Assembly (NCBI GenBank): GCA_006503535.1
Contig: QYRS01000013.1
Coordinates: forward strand, 930,001-994,000
Length of the DNA stretch: 64,000 nucleotides
Reading direction: 5' to 3'
From: Arthrinium phaeospermum
Lineage: Eukaryota > Ascomycota > Sordariomycetes > Amphisphaeriales > Apiosporaceae
Of the stretch, positions 34,307 through 45,020 are shown piece after piece. Position 1 is the first letter of the stretch. Every line of letters begins with the position of its first letter. The position numbers and the translations under genes are program-made. The notes under the pieces are model-generated. The model was not told where the DNA came from. It ran no database searches and saw only the letters and a program-made list of their open reading frames with translations.

Positions 34307-35460
34307 CTACTCTAGGTATTCCCCACTGATCAACTCAATCGCCACGTCAGTCGCATTCAGCCATTCATCCTCCTCTACATCTTCCAAGGTAGTGACATCG
34401 AATCGATGGCCTACCCATCCTCCATAGGTGTCGATGTCTGTGAGATGAGATGGGTCGTCGGTGAACTGTGCCTGGACAAAAATGGCTTGGCCAAGGTGGT
34501 ATCCGCAGGCGGCAAGGTCCTCTTCCACGACATATTCCTTGGCTGTAAGATTGCGAAGAACGAGTTTTGCTGAGGCAGGGGGGAAGGCAGCAGGAGTTTC
34601 GGCTACGAGGAGCTTAAGGAGCCGCTTGGCCAACCCAAGGCTCACATGTTCCTGGCCCGCCATGTCTTGGGCTGCGCCCTCGTGGCCCCCGCTCTCTTGG
34701 TCCTCGATATTTTGGCCATCATCCTCCTGATTTACAGCTCGAGTCCAGACATCCATCCAGAGGTCTTCGTTGTCAAACAGCTGCTTATTCTGGGGCTTCC
34801 GGGCCCAGTTGTAGAGGGGGTTCCAATACCTATTGTCTTTGTCGCGGCTCATTCGGCTAATCTCATCGTCTGTTGCACTCTGTTCGACTTCCTGAGGCAT
34901 TCCCCGAGCATAGTCTCCTATCATGATGAGACGATGACCGGACCATGGCGCAGCAGCTCGAATCATCATACCATGGATCTTAGGTGCAAGTAGGCGGAAG
35001 AAGTAACTGCAGGCCATAGCGAGGCAGACGACGTCCATCTGCTGCTCCAGCTCGGGATCGAAGTCCATCGGTGGGTATATCATATCCATCAGAGACACGC
35101 TGCCGGTGGCGTCTGGCTCAGGTTCTTTGACGGCAACGTCGTCTGTGACCGCATCTCGACAGAGCAACTCCACAATTTGATCGATGATCTCCTGAGGTAG
35201 GCCAAGGAGACTGGCTTTGACACTGTGTTGTAACTGGGTTTAGATTGGATAGCCTCCAGCGGTCTGAGAGATGTAGAGGCCTACCTTGATCGCTTGGAAG
35301 CAGCAATAGCGTTGCTATCAAATGTGACAGGATGCCATTTGGGCCGTTTGAGGAGGTTCACCAGTTCGGGGCCAGGGAGATACGGAGGGAAACCGTGACA
35401 GCTAATCTGACTAAGGTCCTCGCGCCTGTCGATGTTGACGAGTTTCCAGTACTGTCCCAT
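34307..35460 (-). CDS. MGQYWK-family fungal protein, function unknown
   Basis: Two exons on the minus strand, 35460-35285 and 35222-34307, give 363 aa. The opening MGQYWKLVNIDRRE is the signature of a large fungal family of unknown function that also shows a short F-box-like helix (here LLGLPQEIIDQIVELLC) and a pattern around SYFFRLLAPKI and GHRLIMIGDYARGMP. Here an acidic Gln/Glu insert (about 210-240) is followed by a C-terminal part typical of the family (ALVLRNLTAKEYV-like and DIDTYGGWVGHRFDV). I infer a cytosolic protein, possibly an F-box adaptor, but no activity is known. The acceptor was placed at CAACACAG because the earlier CCCAG breaks the frame. It converges on the MFS gene with 291 bases between them. 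Confidence 0.78.
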
Positions 35461-37128
35461 GATGTACGCAGTGACGTTTTGGTGTTGTAGAGAACAGAGA
35501 GGCTGAAGAAGACGAGAGTGTCGCAGACGTGGGAAGCCTGGACGTGAAAAGAAAACGTGCAGTGCCTAATATCTGTATGGAGCAAGCCCCCCACCTTGCA
35601 GCCGTCAATGTAAACAATCATTGAAAGTGTAGCTTTGTACCGTGGCTGCCTACGTTAGTCCTCTCGTCGTCCAATAATTAAGCTCGTGGTACAGAGGTAA
35701 TTCTCAAGTACCCAAATCCATGCGAGATATCATTTTCTAGCAGAACATGTCGACTGGTCCAATTATAAACCATCCTTTGTTAATTCGGGCACAACCACTC
35801 CTCACTGCCAACAGCTTTATCCGCACAAAACAAACCGCGTTCTATGCATGCAGTGATCTATAGTTTCCGCTGCCATACGAAAGATGCTGGAACGCTGTCG
35901 CCGTAATGTCCTCCTCGAAGGGAAAGGCTTGAGACCCAGGGTCGCCGTTGACGCCAAATCTGGCACAAGTCCCGCTAGCATCCAACCCCCCTTGATGGCC
36001 TACAAATCCCATTGTTGATACTACTTAACAGGGAGTGAGATTGGTACACCACGCTTCGGTGTTTGTCATACCATCAACGGCGACGAAACGACTACCAAGG
36101 AGCATAACATTGATAACCCGGAGTCCTCGAAGTCTTGGGAGTATGAACAGTCAGCATATCTCAGAAGATTTCTCGGGATGGAGCAAAGACATAGTTACTT
36201 CGAACCCGCCACTATTATGCCATATACTGCCCAGAAGACGTAGGTGAGTGCCCATCATTAGCAAAATGTCCTCCTGTACACCCCAATCTTGCGTCTTCTT
36301 CTAAGAGCAAGATGCAAGGACCGCAAGACAAGTCATACCTTAGGTAGCACTGACGTGATAGATATAGTATCATCAACACTGCTATGTATGGCATCAGTGA
36401 TACCGCTGGTTCGGAGTCTTCCTGGGCTACTGGGAGGAGGCTTTGAACTTGACCGAAATCAGACTCGGTATCAATCGCGCTTGCATCCCAAACCTCCGAC
36501 TGCTGTTTGTCGCCTGTGTTCCGGAGCCTAGCCCCCCACGATGCTTCCAAGAGAATCCCGTATTGCGCGAGACTCGCGGCGGCCAAAGAGAAAGTAATGT
36601 ATAAGCTCGGTTCTCTCATTTCTCTCACAAGCCCACGGCTCCCGGCCGGGACGTCATACCTCGGCGTCGGGAGAGTCCATGACAAGGTGCAGATATTGGT
36701 TCCTGTGCACATGATGCTTCTGGATACGACATCACTCCACTGTGGGGTTGACAGCCTCTGCCCCTGGGCCATCGCCGTCGATAGGCGCGCATAACACCTT
36801 ACCCCAATTTTCCCCATGAACCGGGCTCGGGGTAACTAATCTGGGGGAAGCGGCACTGTTGACCCCTGTCTGCCACGACGAGAGCTTCAGGCCACCTCAG
36901 CCGATTGACTCTTGTGATTGGTGGAGTTGACCGCCAGCCAAGCGTGAGATGAGGGGAGGTTGGGCTTGGGCTTGGGTTCTGGAAAAGAAAGAAGAGGAAA
37001 TCCAGCTGATTCCATATTGTAGGTAATAACATTGGACTATTGGGGGTAAGGGTATATAAAGAGTGCATATGGCAGCGTGACGGGCAATCTTCATCCCACT
37101 GCAGATCCAGCATCTCTGTTTTGGCAAG
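35461..37128. other. Intergenic, divergent promoters
   Basis: About 1.67 kb between the divergent MGQYWK and GH93-like genes. A 200-codon minus-strand frame (36215-36817) has no family resemblance. A TATA box lies near the right end (separate entry). Confidence 0.4.
37053..37060 (+). promoter_or_regulatory. TATA box of the GH93-like gene
   Basis: tatataaag lies about 75 bases before the ATG at 37129, the expected place for a TATA element in a regulated secreted-enzyme gene. Confidence 0.5.
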
Positions 37129-38280
37129 ATGGTCCGCTCCCTGCTCTGGCCCCTCGCGGCCCTCTCTCTCGTCTCGTCCTTTGCGGGCGCAGCTCCCACA
37201 GAGCTCACCAACGTCACCATCTTCACGCCGCCGTCCGACTACACCGACCCGCGGGTCCTGTATGCCCGCGCCGTGCAGCTGCCCAACAACGACCTGCTCG
37301 CGACGTGGGAGAACTACAGCCCGGAGCCGCCGCCGGTGTACTTCCCCATCTACCGCTCGACCGACAGCGGCGCCACCTGGACCGAGATCGCGCGGGTCCA
37401 GGACGCGGCCCTCGGCGTCGGACTGCGCTACCAGCCGCAACTGTACGTGCTGCCCGAGCCCGTGGGCGACTTCGCCGCAGGCACGCTGCTGCTCGCGGGC
37501 TCCGCCATCCCCACGGACCTCTCGAGCACCATGCTGGAGCTCTACGCGTCGTCGGACTCGGGTCTGACCTGGGAGTTCGTCAGCCACGTCGCGGGCGGCG
37601 GGCGCGCCGTGCCCGACAACGGCCTCACGCCCGTCTGGGAGCCGTTCCTGCTGGCGCGCGAGGGCCGCCTCATCTACTACTACTCGGACCAGCGCGACAA
37701 CGCGACGTACGGGCAGAAGCTCGTCCACCAGACCTCGTCGGACCTGCGCGTCTGGGACGACGCCGCCGCCGCCGCCCCGCTGGTCGACGACGTGGCCTAC
37801 CCGACCTACACGGACCGCCCCGGCATGCCGACGGTGGCGCTGCTGCCCAACGGCCAGTACATCTACGTCTACGAGTACGGCGGCGGGCCCAACCCCACGA
37901 CGACGGACGGGTCGTACACGTTTCCCGTCTTCTACCGCCTGTCGGCCGACCCCGAGGCCTTTGGGCAGGCGGAGCACCATCCCCTCGTGACGACGGGCGG
38001 CGACGTGCCGACGGGGTCTCCGTATGTGGTCTGGACCCCGGCCGGCGGCGAGGACGGCACCATCATCGTCTCGTCCGGCTGCTGCTCCGAGGTCTACATG
38101 AACCGAGCACTCGGGGCCGAAGACGCGTGGGAAAAAGTGGCCACGCCGGCTGGCAGCTCTTACACGCGGTCGTTGATGGTGTTCCAGGACGATCCAAGCT
38201 ACGTCTTGATTGCCGGGGCTGGGAAGTTGCCCCCAAGCACGACCAACTCTGTGCAAATCAGCGTCATCAAGGTCCAATGA
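37129..38280 (+). CDS. Secreted GH93-like exo-arabinanase/sialidase-fold enzyme
   Basis: Single exon, 383 aa. A signal peptide (about 1-21, LAALSLVSSFAGAAP) shows secretion. The protein has the six-bladed sialidase fold: two Asp-box motifs, STDSGATW (77-84) and SSDSGLTW (141-148), plus WENYSPEPPPVYFPIYR, GLRYQPQLYVLPE, PDNGLTPVWEPFLL, YYSDQRDN, YGQKLVHQTSSDLRVW and TDRPGMPTVALLPNGQY. This set and the length match fungal GH93 exo-1,5-alpha-L-arabinanases, which release arabinobiose from arabinan in plant cell walls, better than animal-type sialidases. Catalytic residues were not assigned with certainty. GC content is high. The opposite strand is open for 492 codons, which is a shadow of the codon bias. 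It converges with the UstYa gene 177 bases downstream. Confidence 0.88.
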   Translation: MVRSLLWPLAALSLVSSFAGAAPTELTNVTIFTPPSDYTDPRVLYARAVQLPNNDLLATWENYSPEPPPVYFPIYRSTDSGATWTEIARVQDAALGVGLRYQPQLYVLPEPVGDFAAGTLLLAGSAIPTDLSSTMLELYASSDSGLTWEFVSHVAGGGRAVPDNGLTPVWEPFLLAREGRLIYYYSDQRDNATYGQKLVHQTSSDLRVWDDAAAAAPLVDDVAYPTYTDRPGMPTVALLPNGQYIYVYEYGGGPNPTTTDGSYTFPVFYRLSADPEAFGQAEHHPLVTTGGDVPTGSPYVVWTPAGGEDGTIIVSSGCCSEVYMNRALGAEDAWEKVATPAGSSYTRSLMVFQDDPSYVLIAGAGKLPPSTTNSVQISVIKVQ

Positions 38281-38457
38281 GGTTTCCCCCCTAATTCCAT
38301 AGGATGAACTTCGATACTCAAGCCCGTGGTCAAATATAATACCAATCTATCCTCTAATGATGTAATCCCCAAAACGCCTCTGTAGTGGTGTTGTCACTTT
38401 CGTTGTATCCCCGAACGCCTTGCAATGTCGACAAGCCGGATTGTGGCCAGCCATAGG

Positions 38458-39520
38458 TTACGAGATCCACGTCCTATTATTGACTGCGTTCTTCTCCAAG
38501 TACGAGTACACCTCGCTGTAGTCCTTGCATACGTGTTTCTGCAGAGTTCGGGTCAGTGTGTGCGTGTCTTTTGTCAGACGTCTCAGGGGGTTACTCACCG
38601 CATCCCAACCGTCACTGCCGTCGAATCCCTCGGGGAAGGTTGTCTGTTCTCCCTCTAGGGCGACATCGCCGGAGCACATAATAGCTTGCCGCAAGTAGTC
38701 GAAGCAGTGGTTCATGTGCCAGGTCTCCATCAGAACCTGGGTGTTGTTCGAGGTGATGGCAGCATATGTCTCTGCGATGGCATACTGTTGTTCACTTGTG
38801 TAAGTAGTTGCTTGCTGCTGCTGCATCAAGATGCCAGTCAAGATCACTTACAAGACAGTGCAGCTGGTGTGTCATTGACGTCGTGACGACAAAGTCGTCG
38901 CCATAGCCAATCAGTGGCTTGGGCAGATCGTCGTATTTCGCCGAGTTGTTGATTCTGAGATAGCCCAGTCCCGCTGCGAGTTGGTTAGTCCCGGGGACAT
39001 CGACGACAGAAAACACCTTGGACACTCACGGGGTACTAAGTCGAGCCACTTCTGCTTGGTCTTTTCGGTGAAGAACTCGGATGTGTTGTCGGGCATGTAA
39101 AGTGGATCAGGGCTGAACGTCTTGATCTGTTGAGTGACTGAAGTATGGGCCGAGCTTCAGTCAGTCTTCATCCCCGTCATATACTTAGGCATACAACTTA
39201 CATCGCGGTGCGAATCCTGTCAAGTCTCCCGTTCCTTCGAATCGGTGTTCCGAGGTCTGATTACCGCCGGTACTGGAGCCGGTGCCGGTGCCGCCCCGGT
39301 GGTGTCGCTCCACAAGCAGGCCAATGACGGCGAGGACCAGCACTATGTCCAACAGCCAGCGGTAAGGTTGCACTTGCAGCGCCGCCAGGACTCTTTCGCG
39401 GCGAGGCCGGGGCTGCTGCAGGTAGTCCTTGTCGAATACGTCCAAGTCGGAGAGCACATCGTCGTTGTCGTCCGCACGCAGACTGTCGTACTGCTTGTGT
39501 TCCCGCTGGTTCTTTGCCAT
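38458..39520 (-). CDS. UstYa-family (DUF3328) oxidase-like membrane protein
   Basis: Five exons on the minus strand (39520-39202, 39137-39030, 38973-38852, 38784-38599, 38538-38458) give 271 aa, normal for the family. UstYa/Yb proteins are membrane-anchored, probably copper-dependent enzymes that cyclise or oxidise fungal ribosomal peptides and some other metabolites. A cytosolic tail is followed by one transmembrane helix (about 55-70, WLLDIVLVLAVIGLLV) and a lumenal domain. Both family motifs H-x-x-H-C are intact: HQLHC (178-182) and HMNHC (206-210), the latter in HMNHCFDYLRQAIMC. WLDLVPPGLGYLRI before them is also typical. Gene order around it shows no peptide precursor with Kex2-spaced repeats and no PKS/NRPS, so the substrate is unknown. 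The introns (52-67 bases) all follow GT-AG. Confidence 0.9.
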
Positions 39521-42029
39521 GTTTGTCGTCTTTCCGCTTTGCCGATACCTCTCTCGTCCAGCATACCAATCCAATGAGGAGTGTATGATATACGCAGCAA
39601 CAGGCTGTGGTGGCACTGCGAAGACATCTTGCATCGGCATTTGAAGGCGCTTGTAGGGGATTAGAGTGACTCTGGTGGAGCCCGCGATCCTTGTTCTGAC
39701 GCTCAAGCACTTCCTGCGACGTTTCGGGTCAAGGGCCACCATCGTGAAACTCCGAAACGCGAAACGCTTGGCAAGGCAGCACCATCGATTGGCGGCGATT
39801 GGGAAAAAGGATATAACAGGACGGTATGACTCTCTTCGAGGATTGAATCTCGACCGATTCTAACACCATATGGGACGAGCTTCAGATTAGCAGGTGGCTT
39901 GAAAGTGGTCGCAATCCGCGTTTCTGCTCGGCCTGCTGCTCGTAATGGGATCAATCGACATGACAAATATTTGACCTCCTGAAATCTCTGGCGTGCCAAA
40001 TAAGGCAACATCGTCCAATGGCTCTAGAGAGTGGCATGGCTATGAGCTGAGATAGTTGACTCCCGGATATCCCAGTCATCCACCATCATGCTCATATCTT
40101 GACATATTTGCAATTGAAACGCTTAACGTGCCTTTCTGGCGATCGTCTTGGGAGAATGGTTACACCACCTGGAAAAGCAACAGACCCTTACGTCATTGAT
40201 GCAGTTTTTGCTTCTGCCGCTCTTACTATCTTTCACAACATCACATCCTCGAATCGGCACTCGAACAGATACATGCTAGCAAAGACAGTAATACATGGTG
40301 TCTTTTCAATTATATATATATACCTTTATGTATGTGTACTGTACAGATGGGACTCAAGATGGTCAGCCGTATCTCTGTTCTGGTAAACTGCCGTGCTGGG
40401 TGTAGTACGGTATATCAAGTAGCCAAATGTTTGTAATGTTCGAATCCCATGTGCCAAACGCCAAATTCCATGAAGAACTAGCGATAACGGGTCTGGTTGT
40501 CAGCTTATCATGTGTAATGTATGCAGCTCAAGCGATCCAAGTTTGGGAGGCAAGGCAAATAGCCAAAACGCATGGCATTTGCTACAAAGCCGTCCCGAAT
40601 AAAGCTCATACCTTGTGCTGTAGATAGAAGCCAGCAGAGCAATTATTCTGAATCACTGATTCGTTGTACGTAGCGTTATCAATATTTCGAGAGCCGGCTA
40701 CAAATAGAAAGGAGCAAAGATTTTGTTCCTATCTACCCCTGGAATAGGGGGAGTGTCCAATATACCCTCCACCAATAGGACCAGCTTTGCTGTCTCCAAG
40801 GATCCAGTAAAACTAGGTGTTTCTAGGACTACTGCTGGTTTGTTCATTGCTTTAACAACCACCGCTACCTCGACGTTCAATATACAATTATTACCTCCCG
40901 ACTCCCCAAGACATGTTTATGTTTAACACTGCCAATATCAACCCTTGGGTGAAGCTGGTATTGATTTGACGACGGCCACCGTTAGCCAGTTTTCAACAGC
41001 AGTGCAAATTAACGGTTGTCCATTGGACTCTCTCTTCGTCCCTTCTCATTGAACATCCAGTGATCCAACAGTCCAACATTGGCATCAGTATACAAAGAAC
41101 ATTAGAAACGGTGAGCTAGACAAAGAAGTTTGATATTCTGATGGTCGCCCTTCCAGGGCAGCAATATCGTCTGGCTCCTCGCTTGGGGCTGAAAGAATAG
41201 CGGCGTTACACTTTGTGTAGAAGTTTGCATTTACTATTGCATATCCAGCTATGAGTGAGTATGAGCAAATTTCCAAGAGCCGCCATCTTCAATCTTCACT
41301 GTGCTTCACATTTTCTAGCCCTGATACTTGCAATGACCGAGGGCTGGACTAGCTATAGTTGAACCTAAACACCATAGTTAAAATACACACTTCAACTTTA
41401 CTTACTGTACCCAAGCTGTGATTGCTCCAGTGGTGTCCGTCAGGGATAATATCTGCCTTCACTAGCAACAGTCTGCAAAAGAAGTGCCCTGGCAGGTCCC
41501 GACTCTTCTAGTAGCTTTACTGTCACTAAAGATCGCCTTCGATTATGGTTCCCGTCTCCGTGCCCAGAACAATCGCTAGCAGATCGATTATCTAGGCTCA
41601 ACACCGAAAGCTGCCGGATAACCGGCATCCTGCTATGTACCTAATGTATTCACACACGTTCCCCTGACACAGCGTTGACGGGGGATGACCATCGCCATAA
41701 TCGAGATAACCGATTATTGACTCGGTGCGATTTAGTGAACCAGTCAGTAAAGGTATCAATTCAAGTCACCTCTCCCAGTGTGTGTCATTTTGAATTCTTC
41801 ATCTTCACACCTTCACACCACTTTCTAGCACCACGCCATTCCCTATCATATAAGATGCACTCTGCCCACGCTTCACTGGGGGGTGTCTTTCTCCTTTGAC
41901 GTTCTCTCTAAAAGTCAACACCAGGCAATTATCGTGACACTGTCTGACCCCCAAAGGCCTAGTGATGCCACCAAACACCACCCACTACGAAGCTATCTCA
42001 CTGGCATAAGCACTGGTTATCCGACTGCT
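39521..42029. other. Gene-poor stretch
   Basis: About 2.5 kb upstream of the UstYa gene. The first few hundred bases should be its promoter. Paired open frames on both strands at about 40698-40926 are short and unrecognised. GTTCGAATCCC near 40439 looks like a tRNA B box but no cloverleaf forms around it. No transposon motif seen. Confidence 0.35.
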
Positions 42030-42122
42030 TATTCGAGTGGTTATTCCAGTTGAAGCTTGGTTACTCGAGCGGTTATCCGAGCGGTTATTCCAGCGGTTAT
42101 TCCAGCGGTTATCCGAGACAGG
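42030..42122. repeat. 12-bp tandem repeat (GGTTATYCSAGC)
   Basis: Units ggttattcgagt, ggttattccagt, then (after a short break) ggttactcgagc, ggttatccgagc, ggttattccagc, ggttattccagc and ggttatccgaga run head to tail, ending about 130 bases before the ATG of a small membrane ORF. Confidence 0.75.
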
Positions 42123-42249
42123 TTAGTCCATTGTATTGAGCATTTACCCAACAACATTCAGTCACTGACCGATAATTACCACTACATAGCAACGAGCCGA
42201 GCATACCACACGCGTACACGAAGCCCGAGAACAAGATCCTCTGCCCACC

Positions 42250-42447
42250 ATGCCCCTAAGCAAGAAGGTGCACGAGGTCGCCGATGGCATCATCCTGGGC
42301 ATCGCCATCGGCGCCCTCGTCATGGCTGCAGTCTGGTGCCTCGTGCTCGGCGCCACGAGGTGGCAAGACCCGAGCAGCGCGGCGCTGTCGCCACAGAACC
42401 TGAACCTGTTGGACTTGCGGGCGCTGCAGGGGAGGATGCTGGCGTAG
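42250..42447 (+). CDS. Small single-helix membrane protein (tentative)
   Basis: A 65-codon frame starting in good context (accatgcccc). The product MPLSKKVHEVADG... has one clear transmembrane helix (about 14-33, IILGIAIGALVMAAVWCLVL) and a polar C-terminal tail ending RMLA. Its GC content is much higher than the flanks, which is what the real genes here show. I do not recognise a family. A longer frame on the same strand (42057-42620) and minus frames overlap it, so it could be chance; this is the reason for the low score. Confidence 0.42.
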   Translation: MPLSKKVHEVADGIILGIAIGALVMAAVWCLVLGATRWQDPSSAALSPQNLNLLDLRALQGRMLA

Positions 42448-45020
42448 ACCTCGACGAGAGGGAGGAACAGGGAGGAACAGGGAGGGGAAGGGGTGGAGAT
42501 CGTCGCCGTCGCCGTCGCCGTCGTCGGTGCGTGAGAAGGAAGACGACTAGTACATACACGCGGAAGCAGAAGGTTGGACGACTTGGTAATAACTACGACA
42601 TTAAACATCTGGTTTCTTAGACGAATATTGCCTGGTCAACCCATTTCTTGTTAAATCGATGCTGGTTGAACCTCGTTACTTGTGAATATCACCAATCGAT
42701 AATCTAAGTTCTACATGTAAAGCTATATCATGTGAAGGATAAGCTACCCGGTGATTTGTGGATGCTTGACCGTATAGATTCATTACGAAAACACAGATTA
42801 ATCACGTATAGACTAGAGGTTGTAGGGTGGGCGACAGCAGCTGAGGGAACACTTTGTAAGCATAGCCGCCCGGCTTGAGGCTGTGCCTTAGGTAGGCTGT
42901 TAGTACCATCGTATGGCAGACGTCCATCTCTCCACCGGAGGCCTCGTGTACGAAACGGGCCATAATGCTTGAGAACGGGTCTGTCCTGACGACCGCTCGT
43001 CGACAGAACAGATAACAGTTGGGTGCCAGTCAGGTGGCCAGCAAGTGCATAACGCTGGCTACTGCATGCAAGTAGAGTGGTATGGACAGTATCGCTCGAA
43101 ATGTCGCGCCAGCAGGGTGCATATACATGTGGTCGTGTCTGTCATCAAGCCAGTCAGGATCCGGATGGGTTGGAGAAAGCAGAGGGTGGAGGGATTAGGG
43201 CTGAGCCTACACGCCGGGTGTGTGTGCATGCGAAGACCAGCGCACCCAAGCTGGACAAAACTCTACCGGTATCTGAACCTCACCTCTAGGTAATCTGCCC
43301 TACCGACGTCGCTTGTATGCAATATGTAGGCATGTAGATGTGTTATGCATGTCTGTACACCGCCAATTGGCCTTCTCTATTGGTCCTGATCGACAATTCC
43401 CATCCACGAAAAAAATACGTGGTCGTGATGAAGATCCCAACCGCATCCCGGTATAGCGCGGCCATGGTTGGGCACTGACGCAGGGACTCGATCAGGAAGC
43501 GATTGAGTTAAGCACCTCGAGGTAGCTGCTTGAGGACTAAATGTGGATAAACTAACAGGACCCTGAGGTCGCTCGCTATTCTAGTGGTATGCGCCGAGCA
43601 AGCCAGTCTGCAATGCGATTCTCCCAAAATGCCATCCCGCCTATCATACTAACTTGGCTGCTCGCCGTGGCCGGCCAGAGCGGACAATTGAAAATGGGAT
43701 GATCATAGAGATAAAATAAACAATAGACACGTGTCTTCGCTCTAGGTAATGCTGATCCCGACGCCCAGCCATGCATGCTAACGCTCCCTCTTGCTGGAAA
43801 TGAATATCTTGTGCACCTGGAATCAATAACACCTTCCCAATGCACCCTCATGCCCGAAACCAGAAACACCGAGAGGCTCCACATACGCTGTAAGCAAGGG
43901 AAAGATAAACAAAAAAGAAGAAAAAAATTGTGGCCGTAGAATACAGAGAGGGCAAGCAGCAAAAGTCTGGAGCTAATTGCATATGCTGTGAGGGGTATAT
44001 GGCGGCAAAATAGGAGTCGTGAGTACAAGCAGCATTTGCGCTGTCATGAATACATGGGGGGATGGAGGGCAAAGAAAAAAAAAGAGAAAAAAGGGACGCT
44101 TGTTCGTGTGGTGTGGGAACCCAACGACTGCTGGTTGGGGAACGCCATGTGGATATAGCGCGGAATGCGGCTTGCGTTATGCGTCGCAAAACCTCACCAA
44201 GCTTGCAAGCCAGGCAGGCCCAGGCTATGGAGACTCTCTCACATGCCTGGCAGTAGTAGCAGTCTTCGTCCCGGGCGTCGTCGTCGTCGTCCAGCCCAAG
44301 CCTCTTGAAACGCGCAGCACAACCTCCACTCGCTCAATGCCAACCCGCCACGTCGTGTTTTGGCAGGATGCCTGCCACCCAAGGAGACAGGCGGCGCGGA
44401 ATGATTTGTGTCTGGTGCTGGTCGTTGGAGCTGGATTCGTTCGTTTCTCACACCGAGACCGACCCACCCGCAGGCAATTGACAGGCCTGGTTGCATCGCG
44501 ACCTCGGAACTTCTCGCAGTCCAGCATCGTCGGAGAAAGTTGTTCTAGAAAGCTGCTGTTATCCACCTGCCCGGTTCATGTTCGCCGGCAGAGTGGGGCC
44601 ATCTGTAGGCAATCACAACTTTCTTTGTTATGGAGAGGCCACGATCTCGGGACTTGCCAGGTTCCGCCCCACGGGTTACTGACGAAAGGGGCGGGTCGCG
44701 CCTGTCCTTGCTGCTTGCCGTTTTTCGCTGCGCGCCCTGGTTTTTGGTTGTGTAATGGAATGCCTCAGACCCGTCGGGTGCAAACTTTTCTTTTCCGCTC
44801 CGAGGTTTGGCTCCCATGCCAGTTTCACCGACATGATAATTCCACCCCTGTTCGGACCACAGTGGGCGGTTTGACATGGCAGCCCTAGGCGCTCTCTCTG
44901 CCCCGCAACAGGAGCAGAACCCTTATTCTTTGGGCGCTCGAATCCAAGCCTCGAAAGCGCCGTAGTTGTAGTCATGCTGTTTGGGGAAGAAAAAAAAAAA
45001 GAACAAAGCCTTGGCTGCTT
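42448..45020. other. Gene-poor stretch
   Basis: About 2.6 kb. A GTCGCC-type short repeat lies at about 42499-42526. Purine runs occur at about 44050-44095 and 44988-45000. An open frame of 289 codons (44019-44888) has the amino-acid make-up of noncoding sequence. No gene recognised. Confidence 0.35.

Noticed and set aside
36215..36817. 200-codon minus-strand open frame
   Set aside because: No signal peptide, domain or repeat; it sits in a promoter region and resembles chance sequence.
36799..38277. 492-codon minus-strand open frame
   Set aside because: It lies antisense to the GH93-like gene. Its Arg/Gly/Val/Asp-rich content is typical of the reverse strand of GC-rich third-position codons, and it has no family resemblance.
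40436..40452. tRNA B-box-like GTTCGAATCCC
   Set aside because: The flanking bases do not pair into a T stem, and no acceptor or anticodon stem could be placed around it.
44019..44888. 289-codon plus-strand open frame
   Set aside because: Residue make-up (Cys, Arg, Trp, poly-Val) resembles translated noncoding DNA, it includes purine-run artefacts (RKKKRKKGR), and no domain or splice support was found.
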